Source: an uncultured Flammeovirgaceae bacterium
Lineage (GTDB): Bacteria; Bacteroidota; Bacteroidia; Cytophagales; Cyclobacteriaceae
Length of the DNA stretch: 64,000 nucleotides
Reading direction: 5' to 3'
Assembly: GCA_937883755.1 (NCBI GenBank)
Contig: CAKZYA010000061.1
Span: forward strand, 1-64,000
Every line of letters starts with the position of its first letter. Position 1 is the first letter of the stretch. Positions 1 to 8,464 of this stretch are shown piece by piece. The position numbers were made by a program, and so were the translations under genes. Below the pieces are notes generated by a model. That model did no database searches. It saw only the letters and a program-made list of their open reading frames with translations, and was not told where the DNA came from.

Positions 1-978
1 AATTCTGACTTTCAAATAGTTAATCCCATCAACTGCTTTTATCAGGGACGACTAAGTACCAGTAGTAGTGCAGTATGCTCTACTGAAGATAGTATTGCCT
101 TTACTATTTCAGCTACCGATGCCGGGGCTGAACCTACCTACCAGTGGTATGTCAACAATCAATTAATACCCGACCAGAGTGGATCTACTTACACTGCTGC
201 CGAATTTACCGATGGTGACGAAGTAAAGGTACAAGTTATCGCTAGTAAAGATGTATGGGTGCTTCAAGACAGTGTGTTTTCAGAAACCTTCACAGTAGAC
301 CTCTCAGCCTTGATCCCCAAAATCACCGTTGCCAACAACACCCTCACTGCCTCTGAAGGAGCTTCTTACCAGTGGTTCTTGGATGGTACCCCACTGCCTG
401 AGACTACCCAAACCATCACAGCACTGGAAAGTGGGAATTACCAGGTGGAGATCACCAGTGCATCCGGCTGTACGACGCGTTCCGAAGAAGTAGAAGTTAT
501 CGTTTGTACCTCCAACATGCCTAGTATTCAGGTAGAAGGCTCTACGCTTACCGCTAGTGAAGCCAGTAGCTACCGCTGGTTCCGAGACGGTGAGGCACTG
601 CCCGATACCACCCAAAGTATTGAAGTAGAAGAAGCCGGAAGCTATGAAGTAGAGGTTACTGATGGTTCGGGCTGCGTAGCTCGCTCAGAGGCGATAGAAG
701 TAGAGGGTATGGTTACGGGCCTAATTGATGAACGACTGGCAGAAGGGCTTACCATGTATCCTAACCCAGCTACCTCTCATTTGCTAATCAACTCACCCCT
801 AGGCGAAGAAATAGAAGTAGCTATCTACTCCACTACCGGGCAACTCAAGCACCAAAGCATCCTATCCTCCCGAAATTCGGATTATGAAATTGAGTTGGGT
901 GGTTTATCCCCCGGATTGTATCTGGTACGCTTCACCAGTAACCAGGGCTGGCACCAACGCAAACTGATTAAACAATAA
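1..978 (+). CDS. T9SS-exported Ig-like repeat protein, 3' part only
   Basis: The frame is open from base 1, so the N-terminus lies outside the window; 325 residues are visible. Two near-identical Ig-like units lie at about residues 114-157 and 183-226 (shared words LTASE, SYQW/SYRW, LPxTTQ, a closing GC), and a more distant unit (YQWYVNNQ) precedes them. The last 75 or so residues form a type A sorting domain: YPNPA, then a GLSPGLYLVRF block and a basic KLIKQ end. In this family the domain directs passage through the type IX secretion system and surface attachment. The passenger function cannot be read from this end; the Ig-like units suggest an adhesin or enzyme accessory region. A GTG at 259 is internal and not the start. 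Confidence 0.9.
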   Translation, partial: NSDFQIVNPINCFYQGRLSTSSSAVCSTEDSIAFTISATDAGAEPTYQWYVNNQLIPDQSGSTYTAAEFTDGDEVKVQVIASKDVWVLQDSVFSETFTVDLSALIPKITVANNTLTASEGASYQWFLDGTPLPETTQTITALESGNYQVEITSASGCTTRSEEVEVIVCTSNMPSIQVEGSTLTASEASSYRWFRDGEALPDTTQSIEVEEAGSYEVEVTDGSGCVARSEAIEVEGMVTGLIDERLAEGLTMYPNPATSHLLINSPLGEEIEVAIYSTTGQLKHQSILSSRNSDYEIELGGLSPGLYLVRFTSNQGWHQRKLIKQ

Positions 979-998
979 CCTTTTACATTCACTACACC

Positions 999-1394
999 AT
1001 GAAAAATATTGCTTTTATTCTGATACTATTTGTTCTAGCTGCCTGTAAGGAAGAGCCCACTGACCCATCTGAACCTACCCCCGAAGAAATGATTAGTCGT
1101 ACTTGGCAGGTACAGTCCGTGCAGGTTAACGGACAAAATGAGGATGCTGCCGATTATAGCAACTTCCGATTTACGTTTGACGCTAATCAGACCTATCGTT
1201 TTCTGAATCCCGACGAGCAGCAGGGCAGTTGGGAGTTGACGGCTAATGGCACTCTGCTGATACTCGATCAAGGAACTGAGCAGGAACAGCAAGTGGCTGT
1301 ATTTGAGCTTAGTGAAACCGAACTGACTCTGGAGTTTACCGAAGAAAATGAAAAGCTCGGAATCACACGCACCCGCTTTGAGCTAGCCCCTTAG
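999..1394 (+). CDS. Small lipocalin-like lipoprotein
   Basis: 131 residues. The N-terminus (KNIAFILILFVLAAC) is a clear lipoprotein signal with lipobox LAAC, so the mature protein starts at Cys16. The rest is a compact beta-rich domain with TWQV near its start and GSWELTANGTLLIL in the middle, the pattern of the lipocalin-like lipoproteins common in Bacteroidota. The start lies 20 bases after the preceding stop, so the two are probably co-transcribed. Ligand unknown; the family assignment is by pattern only. Confidence 0.8.
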   Translation: MKNIAFILILFVLAACKEEPTDPSEPTPEEMISRTWQVQSVQVNGQNEDAADYSNFRFTFDANQTYRFLNPDEQQGSWELTANGTLLILDQGTEQEQQVAVFELSETELTLEFTEENEKLGITRTRFELAP

Positions 1395-1437
1395 AGGTAA
1401 AACCTTCACCGTCAGATGATCATTGGGTACAGCAAAA

Positions 1438-3411
1438 TTATGCGCTTTGCAGTTTTTCTAAGGCAAATTCCATGTATACCGAAGTGCCCTTTCCCTGCTG
1501 ACTCTGAATATCCAGCTTACCGCTGAGGTAGTCAACCCGGCTGCGAATAGATTCCAAGCCGATACCACCCGATGCCTGTTCTGGAGAAAAGCCAACACCG
1601 TCATCTTCCACCGTAACGGTTAGTAAGTGATCGAGGCGACTAATTTGCACGAGCACCTCGGTGGCGTTAGAGTGCTTAATAATATTGTTCACCAACTCTT
1701 GTAAAATACGATAAAGAGTCAGTTCTAAAGAAGGGGCTAAACGCTCAGTTAAGCCCAATGCCTGAAAATCAATCTGCAAGGTATTTGACTGATTAATATT
1801 GTTAAAATAGCTCTGGAGAGCCTCTACCAAGCCGAACTTTAGCAGTACTTCGGGCATCAGGTTGTAGGATATTTGCCGTACCTCCCGGCTAGCGTCATCC
1901 AGCAGTCCTAACGCCTGGGCATAATCGGTTTTCTGACCTGATCCCAGTGACTGGCTGAACGCGCTAAACCGCAGCTTGATACTACCTAACAGGCCACTCA
2001 GCCCGTCGTGTAACTCCTTGGCAATACGGGTTCGCTCTTTTTCTTCCCCAGTAATAAGCGCTTTCACCGACTGCAACTCATTTTCCCGTTTTACTACCAG
2101 GAGTTGCTGCTGATAGAGCTTTCGGCGCTGCTTCAAGTAATAAAATAGAAAGCCAACCGCCATAACGAGCAGTAAACTCACCGAAACTACTAGGATCAGT
2201 AAAAAGCGCTGTCGGTTTAGGTCTTCCTCTTGTTGGACAGTGAGTAGTTGTTGGTCGGCCAGTTGACGTGATTTCTTCTCGGCCTCATACTTTCTTTCCA
2301 AATCATTCAGCGTTCGGGTGCGGGTTTCGTCAAAGATGCTGTCTGAATACTGTTTGTGTAATTTGAACTGCTCGTGGGCCTGGCGATAGTTGCCCAATCC
2401 GGCATACGCCTGGGAAGCTAACTCATAGGCTTGAGCCCGTAACTCATGACTTTTAATACTCTCATCTAATTGAAATCCTTCTTGAAGGTTATCGAGGGCC
2501 GAGGAATAAGCACCAGACTGAATAAGGGTTCGCGCTGCTGTGATCAAAGCACTGATCGTATAGTAGGGCATTCCGTTTTGTCGGGCGAAATGTACGCTAT
2601 TGGTCGCATAAGAAGAGGCATGCTCAAGGTCACCCGCTTTCGTGTATAGCTCAGCTAAATTGTTGTAAGCCAGCATCAAAAAATATACATTATTGCTCGG
2701 TTCGCTGTACTGAATAACCTGCTGCAACTGGTCAATAGCACTAGCGGTATCTTCTAGTGTAATATATGTCTTGCTCATGTTAATGTAGGCATCGGCTATA
2801 GTCACACTATCACCGATAGCTTTACTTGATGCCAAGGCTTGCTCTTGGTAGCTCAACGCCCGACGGGGTTGATCGATAAAATTAAAAACAGAACCTATGT
2901 TATTATAGGTAATAGAAATGCTGGAGGTATCTCTTATATCCTCAAAGTACGGAATGCTTTGCAGATAATAATCAATCGCTTGCTCATAATCAGCTCTGTA
3001 TTGGGCAATATTGCCTAGATTAACATAAGTGCTGCCAACACCCCTTTGGTAGCTAATACGCTGGAAAAATGGTAGGGCTCGTTGGTAATAATACTCTGCC
3101 GAATCAAGGCGCTCACGTTCGGCAAATACAATACCTGTGTATTGTAGGCTTTTCCCAGCATTCAGTGTATCCCAATTCGCTAGTGCCAGTACATACGTTT
3201 TTTGGTAAAGGGCGATGGCTGAGTCCGGGTTGATAGCCTCTAGTTCATATGCCGCATCCATTAGGGCAGTGATGGAATCAGAACCTATCGGTGATTGAGC
3301 TAGTAAAGGCGAATCGAACCATACGAAAATGGCAAAAATCCATACCAAACGGTGAGATTGGCTAACAGGTGAACAATAATTAGCAATTGTGGAGTGGCAA
3401 GTCACTTTCAC
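1438..3411 (-). CDS. TPR-containing sensor histidine kinase (HisKA_3 type), orphan
   Basis: 657 residues: a probable signal/anchor segment (1-39), a run of TPR repeats (about 50-350) likely outside the cytoplasm, a coiled coil, one membrane helix near 396-416, then a HisKA_3 dimerisation box with phospho-acceptor His near 458 (ELHDGLSGLLG) and a HATPase domain with N box (ELVNNIIKHSNA) and G boxes (DDGVGF, GGIGLESI). This is the NarX/LuxR-type kinase layout frequent in Bacteroidota, where the partner is usually a NarL-type regulator. None is adjacent: the flanking genes are a lipoprotein on the other strand and a divergent secreted protein, so it is an orphan within this window. Signal sensed unknown. 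Confidence 0.92.
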   Translation of the reverse strand: MKVTCHSTIANYCSPVSQSHRLVWIFAIFVWFDSPLLAQSPIGSDSITALMDAAYELEAINPDSAIALYQKTYVLALANWDTLNAGKSLQYTGIVFAERERLDSAEYYYQRALPFFQRISYQRGVGSTYVNLGNIAQYRADYEQAIDYYLQSIPYFEDIRDTSSISITYNNIGSVFNFIDQPRRALSYQEQALASSKAIGDSVTIADAYINMSKTYITLEDTASAIDQLQQVIQYSEPSNNVYFLMLAYNNLAELYTKAGDLEHASSYATNSVHFARQNGMPYYTISALITAARTLIQSGAYSSALDNLQEGFQLDESIKSHELRAQAYELASQAYAGLGNYRQAHEQFKLHKQYSDSIFDETRTRTLNDLERKYEAEKKSRQLADQQLLTVQQEEDLNRQRFLLILVVSVSLLLVMAVGFLFYYLKQRRKLYQQQLLVVKRENELQSVKALITGEEKERTRIAKELHDGLSGLLGSIKLRFSAFSQSLGSGQKTDYAQALGLLDDASREVRQISYNLMPEVLLKFGLVEALQSYFNNINQSNTLQIDFQALGLTERLAPSLELTLYRILQELVNNIIKHSNATEVLVQISRLDHLLTVTVEDDGVGFSPEQASGGIGLESIRSRVDYLSGKLDIQSQQGKGTSVYMEFALEKLQSA

Positions 3412-3618
3412 TTTTGGCTAAATTTCTACATAAGACTTTGTATAAATATACTATTTATTTACACATATCCGGGTTTTCCCTGATTTTTCAATCTCACGGT
3501 TTTCCGTGATTCTTCTCTTTTGATTTATGCCTAGCTTTACTTTGAGTGTGCTACTCGAAAAATATTCAGTTTGATTCAGTAGAAAGTAGCCACGCTCAAC
3601 AACTATAAATTCATCACT

Positions 3619-4527
3619 ATGCTTCGCTATACCCTTCCCCTCATTTTTATTATTACCGCCTATACATCTTCCCTCGCCCAAACTACAGGAGAAGTAAACT
3701 TTGAGACCTTAGGAATCCGATTTACCATTCCCGACGGATGGGTTGGGCAGGAGGTAGACGGGGGATACGTTATTGGTTCCAACACCGAGCCCGGATTTGC
3801 CTTCCTTACCTTACACCAGTATACTTCCGTAGCGCAACTTACTCAGGAAGCCCAACGGGGTATTAATGAGCAGAACAGAACTAGTCTAAACCTATCGGGA
3901 GACGTAGAAAACCTGAGTGGACGAAGCATCGGAGCAGAATACAGTGGTACGCTGGAAGGGCAAGCGGTAAAGGCATATGTAGTCGGTCTGGTAAATCCGC
4001 TCGGCAATGGGGTTACCATTTTGGCAGCTACTACCCCTGAGCAATACTCGGCTACGCATAAACAATTAGCGTTGCAACTAGCCAATAGCACCCAATTTTA
4101 TCAACCTGAAACCCCTCCAGTAGTAAAAGAGTGGAAGCAAACCTTACAAAACTCCCGCCTTACCTACATGGATTCTTACCAGAGCAGTAGCGGAAGCTAC
4201 GGGGGCTATAGTACCGGAGGAGGGTATAGTAGCAAGGTACTGATCCATTTGTGTGGCCAAGGTTACTTTAAATACCAAAGTAACAGTAGCATGTCGGTAG
4301 ATACCGGAGGTGCATTCGGAAGCTCCGCCGATAGCGGACAGGGCAATGGCACTTGGGAAGTGGTAGGTAACACCCAGGGAGGAGCTAGTCTGCGTCTGAA
4401 TTTTCATAACGGAGAAGTATACGAGTACGCTCTGGAGTACAAAGATGAAAAAACCTTTCTGAACGGAAGCCGCTACTTCCGCACCTATGGCACGGCTGGG
4501 GTTGACGATGGGCCAGAATGTTTTTAG
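3619..4527 (+). CDS. Secreted two-part protein, function unknown
   Basis: 302 residues with a signal peptide (about 1-21, ending SLAQ). The N-terminal half (FTIPDGWVGQEVDGGYVIGS) resembles the small alpha/beta domains found in secreted stress or photosystem-like proteins. A Gly/Ser/Tyr-rich linker (about 188-204) follows, then a C-terminal beta-rich module with HLCGQGYFKY, GTWEVVGN and FLNGSRYFRTYG, seen in other secreted Bacteroidota proteins. No catalytic motif recognised. It is divergent from the histidine kinase across 207 bases and is followed 18 bases later by a small membrane protein, likely in one transcript. Confidence 0.75.
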   Translation: MLRYTLPLIFIITAYTSSLAQTTGEVNFETLGIRFTIPDGWVGQEVDGGYVIGSNTEPGFAFLTLHQYTSVAQLTQEAQRGINEQNRTSLNLSGDVENLSGRSIGAEYSGTLEGQAVKAYVVGLVNPLGNGVTILAATTPEQYSATHKQLALQLANSTQFYQPETPPVVKEWKQTLQNSRLTYMDSYQSSSGSYGGYSTGGGYSSKVLIHLCGQGYFKYQSNSSMSVDTGGAFGSSADSGQGNGTWEVVGNTQGGASLRLNFHNGEVYEYALEYKDEKTFLNGSRYFRTYGTAGVDDGPECF

Positions 4528-4545
4528 CTTACGCGAAAAAGCAAA

Positions 4546-5151
4546 ATGAGTGCTAGTCTGATTGAAGCTTTAATAATCGGAGGCATTGGAATAATTGCTG
4601 GTGGGATTTTGCTGGGTGTCCGGCATAAGTTGCACGACGGATTATACAGCAAAAAAATCTTCAACTTATCTGTCGGCTTCATACTAATAGGAGTAGTAGG
4701 AGGAATCATTTCTTATTCTACCAGCATTGAGTACGAGAAAAATACGATAATCAGAAGCAAAGTAGCTGGCTCGATGGACGTGCAAGAAGGTGATCTTGCG
4801 CCCATACGAACCGTAGAATTCACGGTAAATCATACTGGCGTAGCCCATACGCTTTCGGTAAAGCCTGTTGATCCACTTCTAAAAAATTCTTTTGACGCCG
4901 AGATTCTTGTAACTGTTATTGATCCGGCCAATAATGAAGTGTTGTCAGACCGTCAGTATTTCAAGCCTGAGCTTGGCAGTGGAAAGTCTGCGGTGAAACG
5001 ATGGCGATTTGTAGACACCACGTTTGTTCCTCAGCGATTTGGAAAATATACCGTTCAGATAGCTCCAATTACTATCGGTATCCCAGAAGTAGAAGTATGG
5101 ATACGAGATCCGCAAAAAGAAGACGGCAGAGAAACCTTTAGCTGGCGATAA
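4546..5151 (+). CDS. Small membrane protein with C-terminal soluble domain
   Basis: 201 residues. Two N-terminal hydrophobic helices (about 4-25 and 40-58), joined by a short basic loop, lead to a soluble C-terminal domain of about 140 residues rich in beta strands. The repeated hydrophobic/polar alternation (VEFTVNHTGVAHTLSVK, KYTVQIAPI) looks like an immunoglobulin or beta-sandwich fold. I do not recognise the family. It starts 18 bases after the preceding stop and is probably translated from the same message; convergent with the YCII gene. Confidence 0.7.
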   Translation: MSASLIEALIIGGIGIIAGGILLGVRHKLHDGLYSKKIFNLSVGFILIGVVGGIISYSTSIEYEKNTIIRSKVAGSMDVQEGDLAPIRTVEFTVNHTGVAHTLSVKPVDPLLKNSFDAEILVTVIDPANNEVLSDRQYFKPELGSGKSAVKRWRFVDTTFVPQRFGKYTVQIAPITIGIPEVEVWIRDPQKEDGRETFSWR

Positions 5152-5170
5152 GAGATGAGTTTCCCTCGGC

Positions 5171-5461
5171 TTAATCCAGGTTGGCTAAGCGGATATGCTT
5201 GGTGGTAATGTCTACCCACACCCCGTTGGTTTTATAGGGATCATTCGCAATAATTTCCTTCACTTCGGCTTCGGAGTCTACCTGGTAGATGATAGTAGAA
5301 CCAATCATTTTTCCATCATCACTCAGAAAAGCACCGCCTTTAATCATTTTTCCGTTCTGACGTAACTTACGGGCGTAAGCCAGATGTTCTTCTCGCACAC
5401 TCATGCGTCGGTCTAACGCCGCTCCGTCGGTGCCATCGTAGGCAATCAATAAAAATTCCAT
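5171..5461 (-). CDS. YCII-related protein
   Basis: 96 residues with the YCII-domain pattern: opening MEFLLIAYDG, R-x-x-H-L-x-Y-A-x-x-L helix (REEHLAYARKL), G-x-x-x-x-GGAFL strand, a mid IIYQVDSEAEVKEIIANDPY helix region and a GVW.DI...HI end. Family members are ferredoxin-like alpha/beta dimers, related to muconolactone isomerases and often of unknown substrate. The conserved His of the REEH segment is present. Downstream of, and co-directional with, the 147-residue membrane protein. Confidence 0.85.
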   Translation of the reverse strand: MEFLLIAYDGTDGAALDRRMSVREEHLAYARKLRQNGKMIKGGAFLSDDGKMIGSTIIYQVDSEAEVKEIIANDPYKTNGVWVDITTKHIRLANLD

Positions 5462-5509
5462 AAACCTATTTTCAAATTATTTTCATATCCACTCAGCGAC
5501 CAGAGTGCC

Positions 5510-5953
5510 CTATCCATCTTTATCAAAATAGACAGCATCTCTTACGAATTGTTTAAGTAGGTTAACCTGGTCTTTCGCCAATTTCTCTCCGTATTTTCCC
5601 ACCAGATAGGCTGTTAGCATGAACAGTAGAGCGACAGGAAATACAAATATGAGATTAGAAGATTTTCCCAACAGTATTTTTGAGACAGCGAACAGTGAGA
5701 CGAAAAATGCTACGATCCCAATGGCAGCGTAGATAAACATAAACAAAGACCAAACGGCTGGTCGGGGGCCGATCAAACCTGATACCACTGAATGATTATG
5801 ATCTTCTTCATCCGGTTCTATTCTGAAGTTCAATTGGGGCGACCAGTAGTGTACATCTTCGCCAGCAATATCTAGTGTAACGTGATTATTAACGATGTGT
5901 CCCCTGATATTATCTGGTAAATCTTTGAGCAATACTTCAATTCTGTCCATCAC
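5510..5953 (-). CDS. Hypothetical membrane protein
   Basis: 147 residues. An N-terminal soluble part (about 1-62) is followed by two membrane helices (about 70-95 and 102-122) and an amphipathic C-terminal helix (YGEKLAKDQVNLLKQFVRDAV). No recognised domain. The pattern (acidic N-terminal beta domain, helical hairpin, C-terminal helix) resembles small Bacteroidota membrane proteins of unknown role. 48 bases upstream of the YCII gene and on the same strand, so possibly one operon. Confidence 0.65.
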   Translation of the reverse strand: MMDRIEVLLKDLPDNIRGHIVNNHVTLDIAGEDVHYWSPQLNFRIEPDEEDHNHSVVSGLIGPRPAVWSLFMFIYAAIGIVAFFVSLFAVSKILLGKSSNLIFVFPVALLFMLTAYLVGKYGEKLAKDQVNLLKQFVRDAVYFDKDG

Positions 5954-6358
5954 CTCACTTTTGGGATAAGGGGTTTCTATTTTGAATCGGGGTCTGATAT
6001 GGGGTACGGCAGGTTCGATAATGCAGCAATTTTAATAGTAAAATACAAAATTCTACGCACTTTTTTGATTTTCAGCATCCCATAAAAGGGTCTTTTCATA
6101 AAAAATAACAACGCTAAAAATGTCTACCTTTTCTTGTTCATTTTTGTCTGGGAGACCCCGTCTTGAAACAAAAACGAACCAAAAAATTCAATGCTTCTCC
6201 GCGCAAAAACCAACGCACGCCCGCTGAATTTTCCCGCCAGCGCGCTAAAATATCGGAAATTTTGTCCGAATTATTTTTATGAAAAGGCCGTGCATCCCAT
6301 AATGGCTTCTGGAAATTGACTCTCTGTTACAAGATGATGTTTTAAGACCAGGCACAGT
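5954..6358. repeat. 405-base intergenic stretch with a cluster of hairpins
   Basis: No coding sequence seen. The middle (about 6130-6270) holds several close inverted repeats: 6136-6147 with 6168-6179 (12-base arms, one mismatch, with a GGG-AGA-CCC mini-hairpin in its loop), 6222-6226 with 6238-6242 (CGCTG/CAGCG), and 6253-6257 with 6265-6269 (TCGGA/TCCGA). The flanks share an 11-base word GCATCCCATAA (near 6075 and 6292). GC rises locally in an otherwise AT-rich gap. This looks like a dispersed structured repeat, not a promoter; I cannot see its other copies from this window. Confidence 0.5.
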
Positions 6359-7717
6359 CTAGTATCTCTGGCTAAAATCAAATTCTTCGGCAGGAATAAT
6401 CCATGTGTTTTGCTCTGTATCTACAGTTCCACCCATTTCCTCTTGTACCACTCGGTCAATGATTTCTAGTCCTTTAGAAGACATATTTTCAAAAGTATCT
6501 ATACCATCGTTGGGGAAATTCTGTCGGGTTCGGTGGATGTTGAACTGATTGGAAAACTCTCGACCGAAGGCTTCCTCTACTCCATCTTTCCCCAGCATAA
6601 AACCCAGTAAACCTCCCCAGGTAGCCGTAGGGTTATCCGAGTCCCAACCAGCCAAGGCTCCAATTTTTATAGTTTCCACAATGTCTCCTTCACCGTAGAA
6701 AAGGCTGACCAGGCTAGCCGCATAATTGATTCCGGCGGCAAAGCAACCGTTGCAGTAAATGTTTCGAGAAGTAATATCATACCCGTCTTGCTGATTCACC
6801 TGGTAGCGGTAGTAAATAGAGTCCCGCGCCTGCTCCCAGGGAATTCTCGATTCGTACTTTTCTTGCACATAGTCGTACATACGTGCAGTGTAGGAACTGT
6901 CGGGTAGAATTTCACGAGCCTGACGGGCTAACCAACGTAGTTGTTGATCCATTGAAGCACTAGTGTCTACTTTGGATGCCAGCGAGTGCATTACTACGTA
7001 GAATTCTGAAATTTCAGCAGCTTCTTTGCGGGCGGAGGTACGAATTGGCAGATGAGCCATCTCCAGCGCTACATCTGGTCGGGCCGGGGCAAACAAGCCA
7101 AATATTTCAGTAGTGAGTTGGGCATCAATCATGTCGAAGTGCTCATTCCGGGCAGGGTCGCTAGTTTCGGGCGGTAATACTCCTTCCAGCATTAAATCCA
7201 GCACTCGCTGATTCGATACCCACAGATAATTTTCCTCCTCATGCTTGATATGCTTCAACCATCCCTCCTGAATTTGCTCCGGGGTTAGATTAGAAGTTTG
7301 GTTGGTGAGTAACAGATGCTGGTATATGTACTCAATGTCGGTATCGTCGTCTGCACCCCATACTTCTCCTTCACTCCGAAACACAAAATCTATCGTCGGG
7401 GAAATATCGCTGGGCTGACCATTGCTGAATATACTGGGTAGGTCGGGCTTGCCCCAATCTTCGCGGGTGTAAAAATCGCCAGTCTTCACTTCTCCAATAT
7501 TGCCAACCTTATCCATCTCTGTCACCAATCCCGTCCAGTTAGCAATACACTCTCCTAACCAAAACCCATACAACTGATTACGGTACTGATCCCGAGAGAT
7601 TATGACCTCCTGGATGTCTTCTGTTACCTGATCGGCTTCTTGCTCAGAGTTTTCTTGCTGGTTATTACAAGCAGCAGTAGTTAATAGAAGTAAGACTACT
7701 AGGTGGTAGTGTTTCAT
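6359..7717 (-). CDS. Lipoprotein ADP-ribosylglycohydrolase-family protein
   Basis: 452 residues from the ATG at 7717; an upstream in-frame ATG at 7744 would add nine residues before the signal. The N-terminus (KHYHLVVLLLLTTAACNN) is a lipoprotein signal with Cys17. The body has the ADP-ribosylglycohydrolase pattern: a QLYGFWLGECIANW opening, the metal-binding acidic cluster ADDDTDIEY, and the second metal site GWDSDNPTATWGGLLG near the end. Family enzymes remove ADP-ribose from proteins or small molecules, or act on related N-glycosides, using a two-metal centre. Export as a lipoprotein is unusual for a de-ADP-ribosylating enzyme, so the substrate is probably not a cytoplasmic protein. Stands alone on the minus strand. 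Confidence 0.88.
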   Translation of the reverse strand: MKHYHLVVLLLLTTAACNNQQENSEQEADQVTEDIQEVIISRDQYRNQLYGFWLGECIANWTGLVTEMDKVGNIGEVKTGDFYTREDWGKPDLPSIFSNGQPSDISPTIDFVFRSEGEVWGADDDTDIEYIYQHLLLTNQTSNLTPEQIQEGWLKHIKHEEENYLWVSNQRVLDLMLEGVLPPETSDPARNEHFDMIDAQLTTEIFGLFAPARPDVALEMAHLPIRTSARKEAAEISEFYVVMHSLASKVDTSASMDQQLRWLARQAREILPDSSYTARMYDYVQEKYESRIPWEQARDSIYYRYQVNQQDGYDITSRNIYCNGCFAAGINYAASLVSLFYGEGDIVETIKIGALAGWDSDNPTATWGGLLGFMLGKDGVEEAFGREFSNQFNIHRTRQNFPNDGIDTFENMSSKGLEIIDRVVQEEMGGTVDTEQNTWIIPAEEFDFSQRY

Positions 7718-7848
7718 TTTATGGCTGATTGATGTCAACCTCAATATATGGATTTTGTCGTTTTGGACAAGCTTAATCTACTGTACTGGGTAGGCAAGTA
7801 GATGGACATCTCTATTTTATTTGCGCCTGTTTACAATTTCAACGGCGT

Positions 7849-8421
7849 TTATTTAGTATCCCTGGTCATTATCTCAATTAAACTTTGAGTGCTTACGATA
7901 GAAGCATATTCTTCATTAAGATTAGCTAATGATATGGCATGTACAAGTGCTGAATCATATACTTCGCCGTGAAGTCCTATCTTGTTGAATGTTGCAGTTG
8001 CGTCGGAGATCACTATCGTATTAAACCCTAAATTTCCCGACATTCTGGCCGTAGCCTCCACCGAGTTATTGGTGATAAACCCTGTTATTACGATGCTATC
8101 TATATGAAGAGCTAAAATCGCATCTGTTAGATTTGTATTAACAAACGCGTTTGTTTCTGTTTTTTGCACTACCAACTCTTCCTCTTTGGGCTCATTCGTT
8201 TCTTTGAACGCATGCCCTATCTGATCTGGCCTTAATGGCGAGTGAGAATTGTTTGAGCAATGTTGAACATGAATCACCGGAAACCCTGATTTGCGAAATA
8301 AATCCAACATCAGTGCTATATTTTTTTCAGCATCCAAATTGTTTCTATTCCCTCCCCAATATTCGGCATCATCAATTCCTTTTTGGGAATCAATAATCAA
8401 GAGCAAGTATTTCTCTGACAT
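7849..8421 (-). CDS. Isochorismatase-like protein lacking the catalytic cysteine
   Basis: 190 residues of the cysteine-hydrolase (isochorismatase/nicotinamidase) fold: IIDSQKG with the catalytic Asp11, the catalytic Lys87 in VVQKTETNAF, and the signature GFITNNSVEATARM where the nucleophile is normally Cys. Here residue 120 is Ser (codon TCG). Isochorismatase itself also lacks the cysteine, so the protein may use a different chemistry or be a binding protein; it cannot be a standard amidase. The gene sits between the ADP-ribosylglycohydrolase and an acyltransferase, all on the minus strand with gaps of 131 and 43 bases. Confidence 0.88.
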   Translation of the reverse strand: MSEKYLLLIIDSQKGIDDAEYWGGNRNNLDAEKNIALMLDLFRKSGFPVIHVQHCSNNSHSPLRPDQIGHAFKETNEPKEEELVVQKTETNAFVNTNLTDAILALHIDSIVITGFITNNSVEATARMSGNLGFNTIVISDATATFNKIGLHGEVYDSALVHAISLANLNEEYASIVSTQSLIEIMTRDTK

Positions 8422-8464
8422 ATAGTTGTATATCTAAGAATTAGTAACGATTTGGCTAAATACG

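Noticed and set aside
3451-3681. Minus-strand frame of 76 codons crossing the start of the secreted protein gene
   Set aside because: It overlaps a signal-peptide gene start on the other strand and has no family-like features.
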